Source of the DNA: Cytophagales bacterium
GTDB lineage: Bacteria; Bacteroidota; Bacteroidia; Cytophagales; 172606-1
DNA: 33,136 nucleotides
Direction of reading: 5' to 3'
NCBI GenBank assembly: GCA_030448185.1
Contig: JAUJNL010000079.1
Coordinates: 1-33,136 of the forward strand
Notes under the pieces: model-generated
Databases searched by the model: none
Told to the model about the DNA's origin: nothing
The model's input: the letters and a program-made list of their open reading frames with translations, nothing else
In this document: piece by piece, positions 17,674 to 27,191 of the stretch
Position numbering within the stretch: the first letter of the stretch is position 1
Layout: each line of letters begins with the position of its first letter
Translations under genes and position numbers: made by a program

Positions 17674-19060
17674 TTACTTCAACCCGCCAACCATATCTTT
17701 GGCAATTACCCACTGGTCGAACTGTTCGTTGGTGAGGTAGCCAAGAGCCAGCGCTGCTTCCCGGAGAGACGTGCCTTTTTTGCGGGCTTTCTTCGCGATT
17801 TCAGCGGCTTTGTAATAACCAATATGCGGATTAAGGGACGTCACCAGCATCAACGAATTTTCGACGTGACGGCAATCATCGCATGATTGGGCTCAATACC
17901 TACGGCACAATGTTTATCGAAGGAGTCGCAGGCATCGCCAAGCAAACGGGCCGCCATCAGCAGGTTGAAGATGATTACCGGCTTGAATACGTTCAGTTCG
18001 AAGTGGCCTCAAACCACCAATCGTAATGGCGGCATCATTGCCAATTACCTGGGCGCAAACCATAGTCATGGCCTCGGCCTGCGTAGGGTTCACCTTGCCC
18101 GGCATAATAGATGATCCCGGCTCATTTTCCGGAATCAGAATTTCGCCGATACCGCTGCGAGGCCCCGAAAGAAAGCATCCGGATATCATTGGCAATTTTC
18201 ATTAGGCTCACCGCAATTGTTTTCAAGGCGCCGGAAGTGGCTACCGCGGCATCATGGGCGGCCAGTGACTCAAACTTATTCGGCGCCGTTTTGAAAGGAT
18301 GCCCCGTCAGATCCGCGATTTTCTCTGCCACCAGTTCCGAGTACCCTTTGGGCGTGTTCAATCCGTTCCTACGGCTGTACCGCCCAGTGCCAGTTCAGAA
18401 AGGTGGTCTAACGTATTTTGAAGCGTTTTTTATGCCATGGTCCAACTGCGAGACGCCTGAAAACTCCTGCCCCAGCGTAAAGTGGCGTAGCATCCATAAA
18501 GTGCGTCCGGCCGATTTTCACTACGTCTTTAAACTCCTCCGTCTTTTGCGCCAAGGTATTACGCAACTTCTGCACCATGGGTATGTTATGTTTGCCAATC
18601 AGCGAATAAGCCGCAATGCTCATGGCCGTCGGGAAGGTATCATTGACGACTGTGACTTATTAACGTCATCATTAGGTTCAATGCCTTTTTTCATCAGACA
18701 GTTGCCACCCAGCACCACGTGGGCCCGGTTAGCCACGACTTCATTCACGTTCATATTCGACTGCGTACCCGAACCCGTTTGCCACACGACCAGCGGAAAC
18801 TGATCATCCAGCTTGCCTTCCAGAATTTCGTCGCATATCCGGCCGATGATATCGGCCTTATCTGCGGCAAGCACACCCTAATTCCTGATTGGCTTGAGCA
18901 GCTGCTTTTTTCAGAATGGCAAAGGCCTGAATCACCTCTTTAGGCATCAGATGGCCGCCAATGGTAAAGTTTTCCCTGGAACGCTGGGTCTGGGCTCCCC
19001 AATACTTGTCGGCGGGTACTTTACCTCGCCCATCGTATCTTTTTCAATGCGGTAGTCCAT
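17674..19060 (-). CDS. fumC: Fumarate hydratase class II (heavily frame-disrupted)
   Basis: Joining frames on the minus strand gives a full-length class II fumarase of about 465 residues, which interconverts fumarate and malate in the citric acid cycle. Visible motifs in order: MDYRIEKDTMGEV start, KYWGAQTQRS, WQTGSGTQSNMNVNEV, IGRTHFMDATP, the catalytic-loop signature GSSIMPGKVNPTQAEAM, and the C-terminal NPHIGYYKAA and GYLTNEQFDQWV. I count about nine single-base or very small indels (for example one A missing after GAGGTAA near 19027, an extra G near 18880, a missing A at about 18647 and an extra T near 18170). No key residue appears lost. This is the pattern of sequence error, not gene decay, although loss of fumC with a replacement enzyme elsewhere cannot be excluded from this window. 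It stops at the TAA complementary to 17674-17676. Confidence 0.85.
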
Positions 19061-19100
19061 ATGAAAATTCTAAATGTTAAAGGTGGTAAATGGGTGTTAG

Positions 19101-19220
19101 CCGGAAGATCGAAGTCGGAAGTCCGGAGTTTTATATTGGATGATTTTTCGATAACCAAGAATACTATTGAATGAAGAAGGAGTTTATAGCTGTTTTTCTT
19201 CGGTCTTCCGTCTTCCGGAA
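19101..19220. repeat. Inverted GGAAG-type repeats upstream of fumC
   Basis: CCGGAAGATCGAAGTCGGAA at 19101-19120 is related in inverse orientation to CGGTCTTCCGTCTTCCGGAA at 19201-19220. The spacer between the YcxB-like gene and fumC is thus made of iterated GGAAGxCGGAAG words, and may hold the terminator of the former and the leader of the latter. Confidence 0.4.
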
Positions 19221-19231
19221 TTCGACCGATC

Positions 19232-19803
19232 CTAAAACCGCTTCTTTCTTTTCTTTTCAACGTTTGTCTTCAGTAGGTTCTTTCTTCTCAGGATAGATTC
19301 CGTACGCCTCAGATCATTCTCGGAATTGAATATAGTAAAAGGCCAGTGCAGAAACTGCGCCTTAGATAATACCAACAGGAAACCGTCTTTCTCCTTATAT
19401 GCCTCTTTAATCATATCCCATTTCATCTGCATGCCCACTCTTTCTGATTAACTTTTGCCAGAATCTGCTGATGATCAATTTCGTACTGCATCTTCTGGAA
19501 CATAACTTTATACTGCTCCAGTTGCGTAACGCCGGTAAACTGAATGCCCCAGAAAGCCAGGTACCCGATGATCACCAGCGGGGCCAGGAAATAAATCCAG
19601 ATATTCGGATAAACGGTCAGATTCAGAATAATATTAATAATGATAATGCCAACCGGTACCGCCCAATACCATTGCTTACGCAGCAGAAGCTTCATAGCAA
19701 TCCGGATATAGGATTTCGGCTCTAAGGCGTATTTTTTCGTCTTAATATTATTATTAAAGTTATTCCGGTTGTTCTGGTGATCATTTCTTAGATTTCGATT
19801 CAA
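19232..19803 (-). CDS. YcxB-like membrane protein (frame-disrupted)
   Basis: Two overlapping minus-strand frames form one protein of about 190 residues. The first half has KTKKYALEPKSYIRIAMKLLLRKQWYW, then two closely spaced membrane helices (AVPVGIIIINIILNLTVYPN and IYFLAPLVIIGYLAFWGI). The second half, after an indel near 19430-19437, reads MQMKWDMIKEAYKEKDGFLLVLSKAQFLHWPFTIFNSENDLR. This W-x-M-I-x-x-A.....F.L.LSKAQF.-x-x-P-x-x-x-F pattern is the C-terminal YcxB domain. The role of the family is unknown. The start is uncertain: the TTG at 19801-19803 gives an Asn-rich lead, and homologues I recall begin nearer KTKKYA. It lies upstream of fumC on the same strand and diverges from the Gfo/Idh gene. 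Confidence 0.65.
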
Positions 19804-19988
19804 ATAAACCGTGCAAAGGTAGGAATTGGAACGGAGAAGTAAAGCCGGAAGGGAGAAGAATATCGGATTTCGGATGCGTTCGATGTGGCAGAGACGCTAG
19901 GTTTTTTACATTCTCAAATTGGTTTTTTCAGCCTTTCTTTCCGTAAAATTCCCGTTTGAACCCAATATCAACCTCCTGTTATTCTATT

Positions 19989-21280
19989 ATGGATCGCCGC
20001 GAATTTGTCAAAACAACCGCTGCCAGCACTGTTTTCTCCGCATTGCCCTTACTGTCTGCACTAGGCAAAACCACTAAATACCGCACGGCCTTAGTCGGTA
20101 CGGGTTGGTGGGGCATGAATATTCTGCGGGAAGCCATGCAGGCGGGAGAATCTAAAGTAGTAGCCCTGTGTGATGTTGACCGCAACTATCTCTTACCCGC
20201 TTCTGAAGAAGTAACGAAGCTAAATGGGGATAAGCCCAAGCTTTACGGCGACTACCGGGAACTGCTGGCTAAGAGAAGCCGGAGATTGTGATCGTAGCTA
20301 CGCCTGACCACTGGCATCCACTGATTACCATTGCGGCAGTACAATCCGGCGCCCACGTGTACGTAGAAAAACCCATTGGTCATACCGTAATGGAAGGACG
20401 GGCTATGGTGAATGCTGCCCGGAAGCACAGAAAAATAGTACAAGTAGGTACCCACCGCCGGGTTTCTCCGCATAACAAGTCCGGCATGGAGTTTTTGAAA
20501 ACGGGCAAAGCCGGTAAGATTGGGATGGTACGGGCTTTTGTGCACTATGGCGGCGGCTCCGGTCAGGCCGTTCCTGATTCAGAACCACCCAAGGGTCTGG
20601 ATTGGGATATGTGGTGCGGTCCGGCTCCCCTACGGCCCTATAACAAGGCGATGCACCCGAGAGGCTTCCGGCAGTTTCTGGATTATGCCAATGGCCAGTT
20701 AGGTGACTGGGGCATTCACTGGATGGACCAGATTCTGTGGTGGACCGAGGAAAAATACCCCCGGAAAATATTCTCCACCGGCGGCAGAGCCATCAAGCAG
20801 GACAATACTGATTCGCCGGACCATCAGGTGGTGAGCTATGAGTTTGAGGACTTCACGGCCGTATGGGAACACCGGCAGTTTGCCGCTAACAACGCCGAGA
20901 AAGGAGAAAATGTAGGCTGTTACTTCTATGGCACCGAAGGCACGTTCCACATGGGCTGGCAAAGCGGCTGGACCTTCTACCCGGCAGATAAAAAGAAGCA
21001 AACCCTTCAGGAGCCTGCTCAATTGAACAAACCCGATGACCAGAACATCAGAGAGCTGTGGACTGATTTCCTGGGGGCTATCAAATCCAACTCTCTGCCG
21101 ATCTCTGATATTGAAGTGGGACACCGTTCTACCAATACCAGTTTACTAGGCATGCTTTCCTATAAACTGGGTCGTAGCATCCAGTGGGATGGCGAGAAGG
21201 AACTCATTCTCAATGATATGGAAGCCAATAAGCTGCTGAGCCGTCCGTATCGGGCTCCGTATGAATATCCAAAGGGATAA
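19989..21280 (+). CDS. Gfo/Idh/MocA oxidoreductase with Tat signal (frame-disrupted)
   Basis: An NAD(P)-dependent sugar-type oxidoreductase of about 430 residues. MDRREFVKTTAASTVFSALP is a twin-arginine signal, as in many Bacteroidota Gfo/Idh proteins exported folded with cofactor. The Rossmann fold follows (TALVGTGWWG, GxGxxG-like; VVALCDVD). The family signature VYVEKPIGHT carries the catalytic-region Lys, and GDWGIHWMDQI supplies the conserved His and Asp. The C-terminus (RPYRAPYEYPKG) is typical. One base is missing in AAGAGAAG near 20273, splitting the gene in two frames. The split falls inside the Rossmann domain, and both sides are conserved, so this is likely sequence error. The substrate is unknown. 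The gene is alone, and a 336-bp spacer separates it from the epimerase cassette. Confidence 0.88.
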
Positions 21281-21616
21281 AGTTCTTTTTAAACCTCCGA
21301 TTAGCATGATCTCCTTTAATGGGTTCTGCATTCACTATTTTTTCCAGCTTTTTGATTTTCAGCAGATAAAAAGCGGATCAATATTTTTCTGTTTCTATCA
21401 TATTTTAATAAAATACAAGCCTTTTTACTGGATACATTATTATGGTAGCGTTAATAGATGTTAATTTTGCCAGCGTGATGAGATTGTTCCAACACGTTTT
21501 CCTCTGGATTCACTCTAAGGAAGTGCGCGAATCAATCCAGTTTAAAAGTCTCATACGCTTAAGACAAATATCCGGAGCATAAATAGTTTAAATCTGTTTT
21601 TTCTTCCCCTTACTAA
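21281..21616. other. AT-rich intergenic region before the epimerase cassette
   Basis: No gene is supported here. The stretch is AT-rich with several T-runs. TAATTTTG at 21462-21469 matches a Bacteroidota -7 box, but no TTTG stands at the right distance upstream. It probably holds the promoter of the epimerase/GT2 unit. Confidence 0.4.
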
Positions 21617-22678
21617 ATGAACGTATTAATTACCGGAATAGCAGGTTTTGTGGGCAGTCAGTTGGCAGCCTTTCTGAAAGGAAACCTACCGGAAGTCAAC
21701 ATTACGGGTATTGATAATCTGTCACGCCGGGGAAGTGAATACAACCTGCCCGCCCTGAAAAAGCTTGGTTGCAGGTTTATTCATGGGGATATCCGGGTGA
21801 AAGCGGATATAGAAGACTTACCCGCGGTAGACTGGATCATTGATTGCGCCGCAAACCCGAGTGTACTGGCCGGATTCAATGGAGGAACTACCCAATTGAT
21901 CGGGCACAACCTGATTGGCACGCTTAATCTCCTGGAAAAATGCCGGCAGCATAAGGCAGGCCTTATTTTACTGAGCACCAGCCGGGTATATTCCATCGAA
22001 AAGCTTAACCAGATTCCGCTGCGGGCTGATGAAAACCGCTTGATGGTGGACACTCACCAAAAGTTCCCGGCAGGGTTTACGCCAGCCGGCATAACGGAGG
22101 ATTTCTCTACCGCCGCACCGGTATCCTTATATGGCGCAACCAAGCTGGCTTCCGAAATTATGGCGCTGGAATACGCCTATACCTTTGACATCCCGCTATG
22201 GATTAACCGTTGCGGCGTAATTGCCGGTCCCGGGCAGTTCGGCAAGATTGATCAGGGAATATTTTCATTCTGGATTTACCAGTGGCTGCTCAACAAACCC
22301 CTGTCCTACATTGGATTTGGCGGCAAAGGGCTACAGGTGAGAGACTTATTCGGACCGGCTGATTTGGGCAGACTGCTCATGAAGCAGATGAAGGTGGAAG
22401 ACAAAAAGATACCTAAAGTGATCAATGTTGGTGGAGGATTAGCGTCCTCCTTCAGTTTGAAAGAGCTCAATGCGTACTGCGAGCAGAAGTTCGGATTCCC
22501 CAAATCCATTAACGAAGATGCTGGCTCCCGACCCTTTGATATTCCCTATTATGTAACGGATAACACGCTGGTACAAAAGTACTGGGATTGGCAGCCTTCA
22601 ACAGATAAATACAGTATTCTGGATCAGATATTTGACTGGGCGAAAAGAAATGAGGAATTGATCCGGTCCGAGTTCTAA
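21617..22678 (+). CDS. Extended-SDR NAD-dependent epimerase (CDP-paratose/tyvelose 2-epimerase-like)
   Basis: A 353-residue extended SDR. The NAD-binding motif is TGIAGFVGS at residues 6-14. Asp of TGIDNLSRRG follows strand 2, a common feature of nucleotide-sugar epimerases. The active-site motifs are LLSTSRVYS and the catalytic pair YGATK. DNLSR, the GKGLQVRDLF segment and NVGGG strongly resemble CDP-tyvelose/paratose 2-epimerases, but the exact sugar is inferred. It is the first gene of a three-gene unit: 62 bp downstream lies a second SDR of similar organisation, then a GT2 glycosyltransferase. Together they could make and transfer an unusual deoxy- or branched sugar for a surface glycan or glycolipid. 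The ATG at 21617 directly precedes the Rossmann motif. The frame is intact. Confidence 0.82.
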   Translation: MNVLITGIAGFVGSQLAAFLKGNLPEVNITGIDNLSRRGSEYNLPALKKLGCRFIHGDIRVKADIEDLPAVDWIIDCAANPSVLAGFNGGTTQLIGHNLIGTLNLLEKCRQHKAGLILLSTSRVYSIEKLNQIPLRADENRLMVDTHQKFPAGFTPAGITEDFSTAAPVSLYGATKLASEIMALEYAYTFDIPLWINRCGVIAGPGQFGKIDQGIFSFWIYQWLLNKPLSYIGFGGKGLQVRDLFGPADLGRLLMKQMKVEDKKIPKVINVGGGLASSFSLKELNAYCEQKFGFPKSINEDAGSRPFDIPYYVTDNTLVQKYWDWQPSTDKYSILDQIFDWAKRNEELIRSEF

Positions 22679-22740
22679 GGCAAAAAATGATCTTACTATC
22701 TTTATACGAATAGTTTTTACCATAGCAAATCCGAATTATT

Positions 22741-23799
22741 TTGAGAAAGTTGTTAGTAACCGGATCATCCGGATTGATTGGCTCAGAAGTCTGCGCTTAT
22801 TTTGCCGGCCAAGGCTACCATATTCACGGGCTTGATAATAATCAAAGGGCTGTATTTTTTGGCCCGCAGGGAGATACCCGCTGGAATCAGCAGCGGCTGG
22901 CCTCCAGTATCAAGCACTTTACCCACCATGAATTGGACCTGCGTGACCGGCAGGGAATCCTGCGGCTCCTGGCAGAGGTTAAGCCTGACGCCATTGTGCA
23001 TACTGCCGCCCAACCTAGCCATGACCGTGCTGCCGCCATCCCTTTTGATGATTTTGATACCAATGCGGTAGGTACACTAAACCTGCTGGAAGCTACCCGG
23101 CAACATTGTCCGGAAGCCATATTCGTCCATATGTCCACTAACAAAGTATATGGTGATGCGCCCAATGAGATCCCAATGGTGGAACTGGAGACCCGCTGGG
23201 ATTACGCCGATCCGGCTTATGTGAACGGTATTGCCGAAAACTTCCGGATTGACCAGTCTAAGCATTCTCTTTTTGGTGCTTCCAAGGTGGCCGCTGATGT
23301 AATTGTACAGGAGTATGGCCGCTATTTTGGCATTCCTACCGCTTGTTTGCGGGGAGGCTGCCTCACCGGCCCCAACCATTCCGGCGTTGAACTGCACGGT
23401 TTCCTGAGTTACCTGATTAAATGCAACCTGGAAGGAAAAACTTACAATATTTATGGGTATAAGGGCAAGCAGGTGCGGGATAATATCCACTCTTTTGACG
23501 TGGCCCGGTTCATTGATGAATTCATCAAAGCTCCCCGGATTGCTGAGGTGTATAATTTGGGCGGCGGCAAGGATAATACCTGTTCCATTCTGGAAGCATT
23601 TGCCCTGGCTGAATCTATTACCGGCAATAAAATGCAACATACGTACGTGGACAAGAACCGTGAAGGGGATCATATTTGTTACTACAGTGATCTGAGAAAA
23701 ATGAAAGCACATTATCCGGGCTGGGGCATTACCAAATCCTTGAAAGATACTTTTAATGAAATCGTAGAAAGCTGGCACCAGAGAAAGCAAGCAGTCTGA
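22741..23799 (+). CDS. Extended-SDR nucleotide-sugar enzyme, Tyr to Phe active site
   Basis: A 352-residue extended SDR, paired with the preceding one. It has the NAD motif TGSSGLIGS (residues 7-15), the acidic HGLDNNQR turn, HTAAQPSHDRAA, the active-site MSTNKVYGD, and the C-terminal GKQVRDNIHSFDVARF and YNLGGG, all typical of CDP-paratose 2-epimerase/dTDP-glucose dehydratase relatives. The position of the catalytic YxxxK reads SLFGASK, so the usual Tyr is Phe (codon TTT) while Lys is kept. It must begin at the TTG at 22741, because no ATG precedes the Rossmann motif in frame. Relatives with the same LFGASK motif are, as far as I recall, a consistent subgroup, so it is probably not a point error. 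Function within the subgroup is uncertain. Confidence 0.82.
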   Translation: MRKLLVTGSSGLIGSEVCAYFAGQGYHIHGLDNNQRAVFFGPQGDTRWNQQRLASSIKHFTHHELDLRDRQGILRLLAEVKPDAIVHTAAQPSHDRAAAIPFDDFDTNAVGTLNLLEATRQHCPEAIFVHMSTNKVYGDAPNEIPMVELETRWDYADPAYVNGIAENFRIDQSKHSLFGASKVAADVIVQEYGRYFGIPTACLRGGCLTGPNHSGVELHGFLSYLIKCNLEGKTYNIYGYKGKQVRDNIHSFDVARFIDEFIKAPRIAEVYNLGGGKDNTCSILEAFALAESITGNKMQHTYVDKNREGDHICYYSDLRKMKAHYPGWGITKSLKDTFNEIVESWHQRKQAV

Positions 23800-23865
23800 G
23801 TACTACGGTTGTAAACCCATACTAGTCACCTCCCAGCAATTGTATCGCTTTACTTTTATATCTGC

Positions 23866-24627
23866 ATGAAATTAAGTGTAGTCATTCCCGCCTACAATGA
23901 AGAAGGGTCCATTACCGAGACGCTGGAAACCCTGTATGCCGAACTGAGAAGCCAGGAAATCTCAATGAAATTCTGGTTGTCAACGATAATTCGAAGGATA
24001 ACACGTTGGCCATTCTCAAAGACCTGCAAAAACGGATCCCTACGTTACGGATCTGCACCAACGATGGTCCCAAAATGGATTTGGGTATGCCGTCCGGTAC
24101 GGACTGGAACGTTTCAGCGGTGATTGCGTGGCAATTATGATGGCTGATCTGTCGGATTCTCCGCAGGATCTGGTAAAGTTCTATTATAAACTGCGGGAGG
24201 GGTATGACTGCGTGTTTGGCAGCCGGTTTAGCAAGGGGGAAAAACGGTAGATTACCCGAAGGTAAAATTGTTTATCAACCGTTTGGCTAACAGCATCGCC
24301 TGGCATACCTTCCGGTATAAGTATAATGACACCACCAATGCCTTTAAATTATACCGGAAGGAAACCATTGAGGGATTAAAGCCCTTCTTGTCCCCGCATT
24401 TCAACCTGACTTTAGAATTACCGCTGAAAGCCATTGTAAGGGGTTATTCCTATGCGGTCATCTAATACACCTGGATTAACCGGAAACATGGCGTTTCGAA
24501 ACTTAAGATCAGGGAGATGGGAAGCCGCTATTTCTTCATCATGCTCTATTGTCTCATTGAAAAATACTTCTCCAGGGAGATTTTAAGAAAGCAAGAAATC
24601 AATTCCTTCTGGCTAAGGAAAATCTAA
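23866..24627 (+). CDS. GT2 family glycosyltransferase (frame-disrupted)
   Basis: The opening MKLSVVIPAYNEEGSI is the GT2 nucleotide-binding start. After a first indel near 23965 come ILVVNDNSKDNT (the VxDxS/D region) and, after a second near 24072, YAVRYGLERFSGD and VAIMMADLSDSPQDL, where the DxD-like metal site falls at ADLSDSP. GSRFSKG, the acceptor-side WINRKHGVSKLKI and a hydrophobic C-terminal part (FFIMLYCLIEKYF) follow. A third indel lies near 24240, and a TAA stands in frame near 24464. The restored length is about 253 residues, the size of a dolichyl-phosphate-mannose-synthase-like enzyme without a large membrane domain. It completes the epimerase cassette. The activity is inferred as transfer of the modified sugar to a polyprenyl carrier. 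Confidence 0.8.
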
Positions 24628-24687
24628 CCCAAGCGTATACTCAGAAAAGCAGACGCAGGCATAATCCATTTCCGTTTGCCAGATTAA

Positions 24688-24743
24688 CGCTCCGGCGCTG
24701 TAACCAATTGTTTTTTCTCTAATGTTGTACGGCGCCGGCAGCG
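24688..24743. terminator. GC-rich hairpin between GT2 gene and osmC
   Basis: CGCTCCGGCGCTGTAAC (24688-24704) is an imperfect complement of 24725-24743 (TTGTACGGCGCCGGCAGCG). The loop contains TTGTTTTTTC. It is placed between two converging genes, a candidate shared terminator. Confidence 0.5.
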
Positions 24744-24749
24744 TATGCC

Positions 24750-25157
24750 TTAAAACGTAAACATTACTTCCTGTTTAATATCAGGATGTAAGCTCAAGGC
24801 TACCGGGCAGGTTAATGCCGCTCTTTTCAGCTTCTCCTGCTGAGGCTCGGTAAGCGGTGAGGCACTTTTTACGGTAAATACCACCTCGATTTTAGCAATC
24901 CGGCGCGGATTAGCGACCATCGTTTTGGTTACCTCGAAAGTAGTACCGGCCAGATTGATTCCTTCCCGTTCGGCCACAATTCCCATAATCGTCATCATGC
25001 AGCTTCCCAGCGAAGCAGCGGTCAGGTCAGTCGGAGAGAAGGCTTCCCCACGGCCTTGGTTATCAACCGGAGCATCCGTAAGCAGGGTATTACCTGAGGC
25101 TACATGGGTAGCTTCCGTACGCAGCTGACCCAAATATTTAGTCTGAACAGTAGGCAT
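24750..25157 (-). CDS. OsmC family peroxiredoxin-like protein
   Basis: An OsmC/Ohr-type protein of about 135 residues, likely a thiol-dependent organic hydroperoxide reductase in the cytoplasm. From MPTVQTKYLGQLRTEA the sequence shows the family pattern GEAFSPTDLTAASLGSCMMTIMG, with the peroxidatic Cys in LGSCM, and the resolving Cys in ALTCPVALSLHP near the C-terminus. The upstream MNKELNIHYSLI gives an alternative longer start at 25193; the ATG at 25155-25157 fits homologues better. The gene is intact and stands alone, divergent from the neighbouring outer-membrane-like gene. Confidence 0.88.
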   Translation of the reverse strand: MPTVQTKYLGQLRTEATHVASGNTLLTDAPVDNQGRGEAFSPTDLTAASLGSCMMTIMGIVAEREGINLAGTTFEVTKTMVANPRRIAKIEVVFTVKSASPLTEPQQEKLKRAALTCPVALSLHPDIKQEVMFTF

Positions 25158-25288
25158 AATGAGTGAATAATGTATATTTAATTCTTTGTTCAACGTTAAT
25201 AAGAATAATATTAGCCATACTTCTCCGGCAAATTAGATATGAAAGCATACCCTTACAATCTTATAGGTAAGTATTTATCAGGAGCAGG

Positions 25289-25988
25289 ATGTTACTGCTG
25301 CTGGCCTGCCTCACCATTACCCAGTTGGGCTGGGCCCAGGAAGAATCCGATGAAGATGCCTACGATTCAGAATTTGTGTGGGGCGTAAACCTGAATACCA
25401 ACGGAGGACTGATCGGCGGCGTTATTTTCCGGTACAGCCAGGCGCTTGACGAAAAAATGTATCAGCATTTTGCTTTAGAGATCGTGAACGTAAAGCATCC
25501 CAAGGAATTCCGGTACCAGGAGCCGGTAATTCATTTATCTGCGATAAAAGCAATTACCTGTTTTCGGTACGTCCCCATTACGGACGCGAACTGGTGCTGT
25601 TTCGGAAAGCTCCCGAAGAAGGCGTCCGGATCAGTGCCATTGCCTCCGCCGGGCCTTCAATCGGAATCATTAAGCCGTACTACATTGAAGTTTCCTATCC
25701 TCAGTCTAATGAAACGTACGTAGAACAATACGATCCGGACCAGCATGCTACTGCCAATATATTGGGCAGTACCGGCCTGCTTAATTTTAACGGTTCTCAG
25801 GCAGCCATTGGGCATGTGAAGGGTGGAGTCACTTTTGCCTTTGGCGTTTCCGGAGCAGTGTAACGGGATTCGAAGTGGGCTTTATGGCGGAAGGCTATAA
25901 CCGGACAATTATCCTGAACAAAAAGGCGCAGAATCGTCAGTTATTCACATCTTTGTACCTGAATCTGTTCTTTGGCGGACGGAAGTAG
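25289..25988 (+). CDS. Outer-membrane beta-barrel-like protein (frame-disrupted)
   Basis: About 230 residues when restored. MLLLLACLTITQLGWAQ is a signal peptide ending at a Gln, followed by acidic EESDEDAYDSEF. The rest alternates short amphipathic strands and glycine-rich turns (FVWGVNLNTNGGLIGGVIF, LFSVRPHYGRELVLF, ISAIASAGPSIGIIKP, VTFAFGVSGA, VGFMAEGYNRTI) and ends in LYLNLFFGGRK, a terminal aromatic strand typical of outer-membrane barrels. Frame changes lie near 25530 and 25858-25862. An ATG at 25240 in another frame could extend the N-terminus if a further indel exists. Function is not recognised; it is probably a porin-like or structural outer membrane protein. An AT-rich hairpin follows. 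Confidence 0.65.
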
Positions 25989-26048
25989 ATGCCTCACTGG
26001 AGGGCTGAACAAAAGCTCTAAGGCAAGTGTTATACCTAACAGTAATGA

Positions 26049-26094
26049 TAAATGTTAAATACATCAATTCTTTCTCATTTAACATTTAGATTTT
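26049..26094 (+). terminator. AT-rich intrinsic terminator
   Basis: TAAATGTTAAAT (26049-26060) pairs perfectly with ATTTAACATTTA (26077-26088) around a 16-nt loop and is followed by GATTTTTT. It lies about 60 bases after the barrel-protein stop codon and before lipA. Confidence 0.75.
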
Positions 26095-26157
26095 TTACCA
26101 TTACCTGTTCATACACTTCCTTCCACTTCCGCCAGCCAGGCGGTAATCTTAGCAACC

Positions 26158-27034
26158 ATGATTGAGCTACCTGTAGTAGAATCTTCAAAAAATACCAGCC
26201 GTAAACCGGAATGGTTACGCGTAAAGCTGCCCGTTGGTCAGACCTATGCCAACGTGCGGCGTATTGTGGACGTCAACAAGCTGCATACCATTTGTGAAAG
26301 CGGCAATTGCCCCAATATGGGTGAGTGCTGGGGTACTGGTACGGCTACTTTTATGATTCTGGGCAATGTATGTACCCGTAGCTGTACCTTCTGTGCGGTA
26401 GCTACCGGCTGCCCAATGAATATGATACGGATGAACCCCGCCGGGTAGCCGAAGCGATCAAGCTAATGGGCGTAAAACACGCCGTTATTACTTCCCGTAA
26501 ACCGTGACGAACTGAAGGATCAGGTGCCGAAATCTGGTACCAGACTGTACGCTTGGTCAAAGAATTTTCACCTCAGACTACCATTGAGACGCTGATCCCA
26601 GATACCAGGAAACTGGGAAGCATTATACCGTATGATCAGTGCCGGGCAGGAAGTAGTTTCCCACAATATGGAAACGGTGGAGAGGCTTTATCGTGGTGTC
26701 AGGCCGCAGGCAAAATTACAACCGCAGCCTCCAGCAGATCCGTATCACCAAAGAATACGGCAAGCGCACCAAATCGGGTATTATGCTGGGTTTGGGCGAA
26801 ACCCGCGAAGAGGTGTACCAGGCAATGGATGATCTGATAGCCAATGGCCTGGATATTCTTACTTTAGGGCAATACCTGCAGCCTACCAAGATGCACCACG
26901 AGGTGATCGAATATATCCATCCGGATCTGTTTGCCCACTACCAGGAAGAAGGATTGAAGCGAGGTTTGAAATACGTTGAGTCTGGCCCGCTTGTGCGTTC
27001 ATCTTACCATGCCGAACGGCACGTACACGTATAA
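26158..27034 (+). CDS. lipA: Lipoyl synthase (heavily frame-disrupted)
   Basis: A radical-SAM enzyme that inserts two sulfurs into octanoyl groups on lipoyl domains. The auxiliary-cluster motif is CESGNCPNMGEC, the SAM-cluster motif is CTRSCTFC, and the C-terminus ends with the conserved RSSYHAERHV, whose Ser is a cluster ligand in the family. Between these, HAVITS, RDELKDQ, SHNMETVERLY, IMLGLGETREEV, LTLGQYLQPT all match. About six single-base indels break the frame from 26407 onward (near 26410, 26505, 26525, 26610 and 26715). Restored length is about 290 residues, which is normal. Since no essential residue is lost, I infer sequence error, not loss of lipoate synthesis. It follows the terminator of the barrel-protein gene, so it should be transcribed alone. 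Confidence 0.88.
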
Positions 27035-27119
27035 GCACTGATAATTCTATCTGCCTGCTGTACATTCATTGACCTTATGACCGAAAACGTACCGATTAAA
27101 GGTGTTTTTCATGGATTAA

Positions 27120-27166
27120 TCTTGGAAATTTATCATACTGAGTACACTGTAAACTAAGTTTCTTTA
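27120..27166. repeat. Decayed copy of the 55-nt palindrome
   Basis: The centre ACTGAGTAC (27137-27145) and the right flank CACTGTAAACTAAGT match the right arm of the palindrome at 27309-27363 at 17 of 19 bases over the arm start. The left flank (CTTGGAAATTTATCATACT) resembles its left arm less well. The two centres are 196 bp apart. Confidence 0.55.
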
Positions 27167-27191
27167 TATGTTATGTACCCCTTTCCGTACG

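Noticed and set aside
17674..19060. Programmed frameshifting as an explanation of the broken fumC frame
   Set aside because: About nine breaks in both directions, without slippery sites or conserved pseudoknots, cannot be programmed; sequence error is the simpler reading.
19021..19260. A 79-residue minus-strand frame between fumC and the YcxB-like gene
   Set aside because: It overlaps the N-terminal coding part of fumC and the GGAAG-word spacer, and has no domain signature.
23077..23790. A 237-codon minus-strand frame opposite the second epimerase
   Set aside because: Antisense shadow of a conserved SDR gene; no independent motif.
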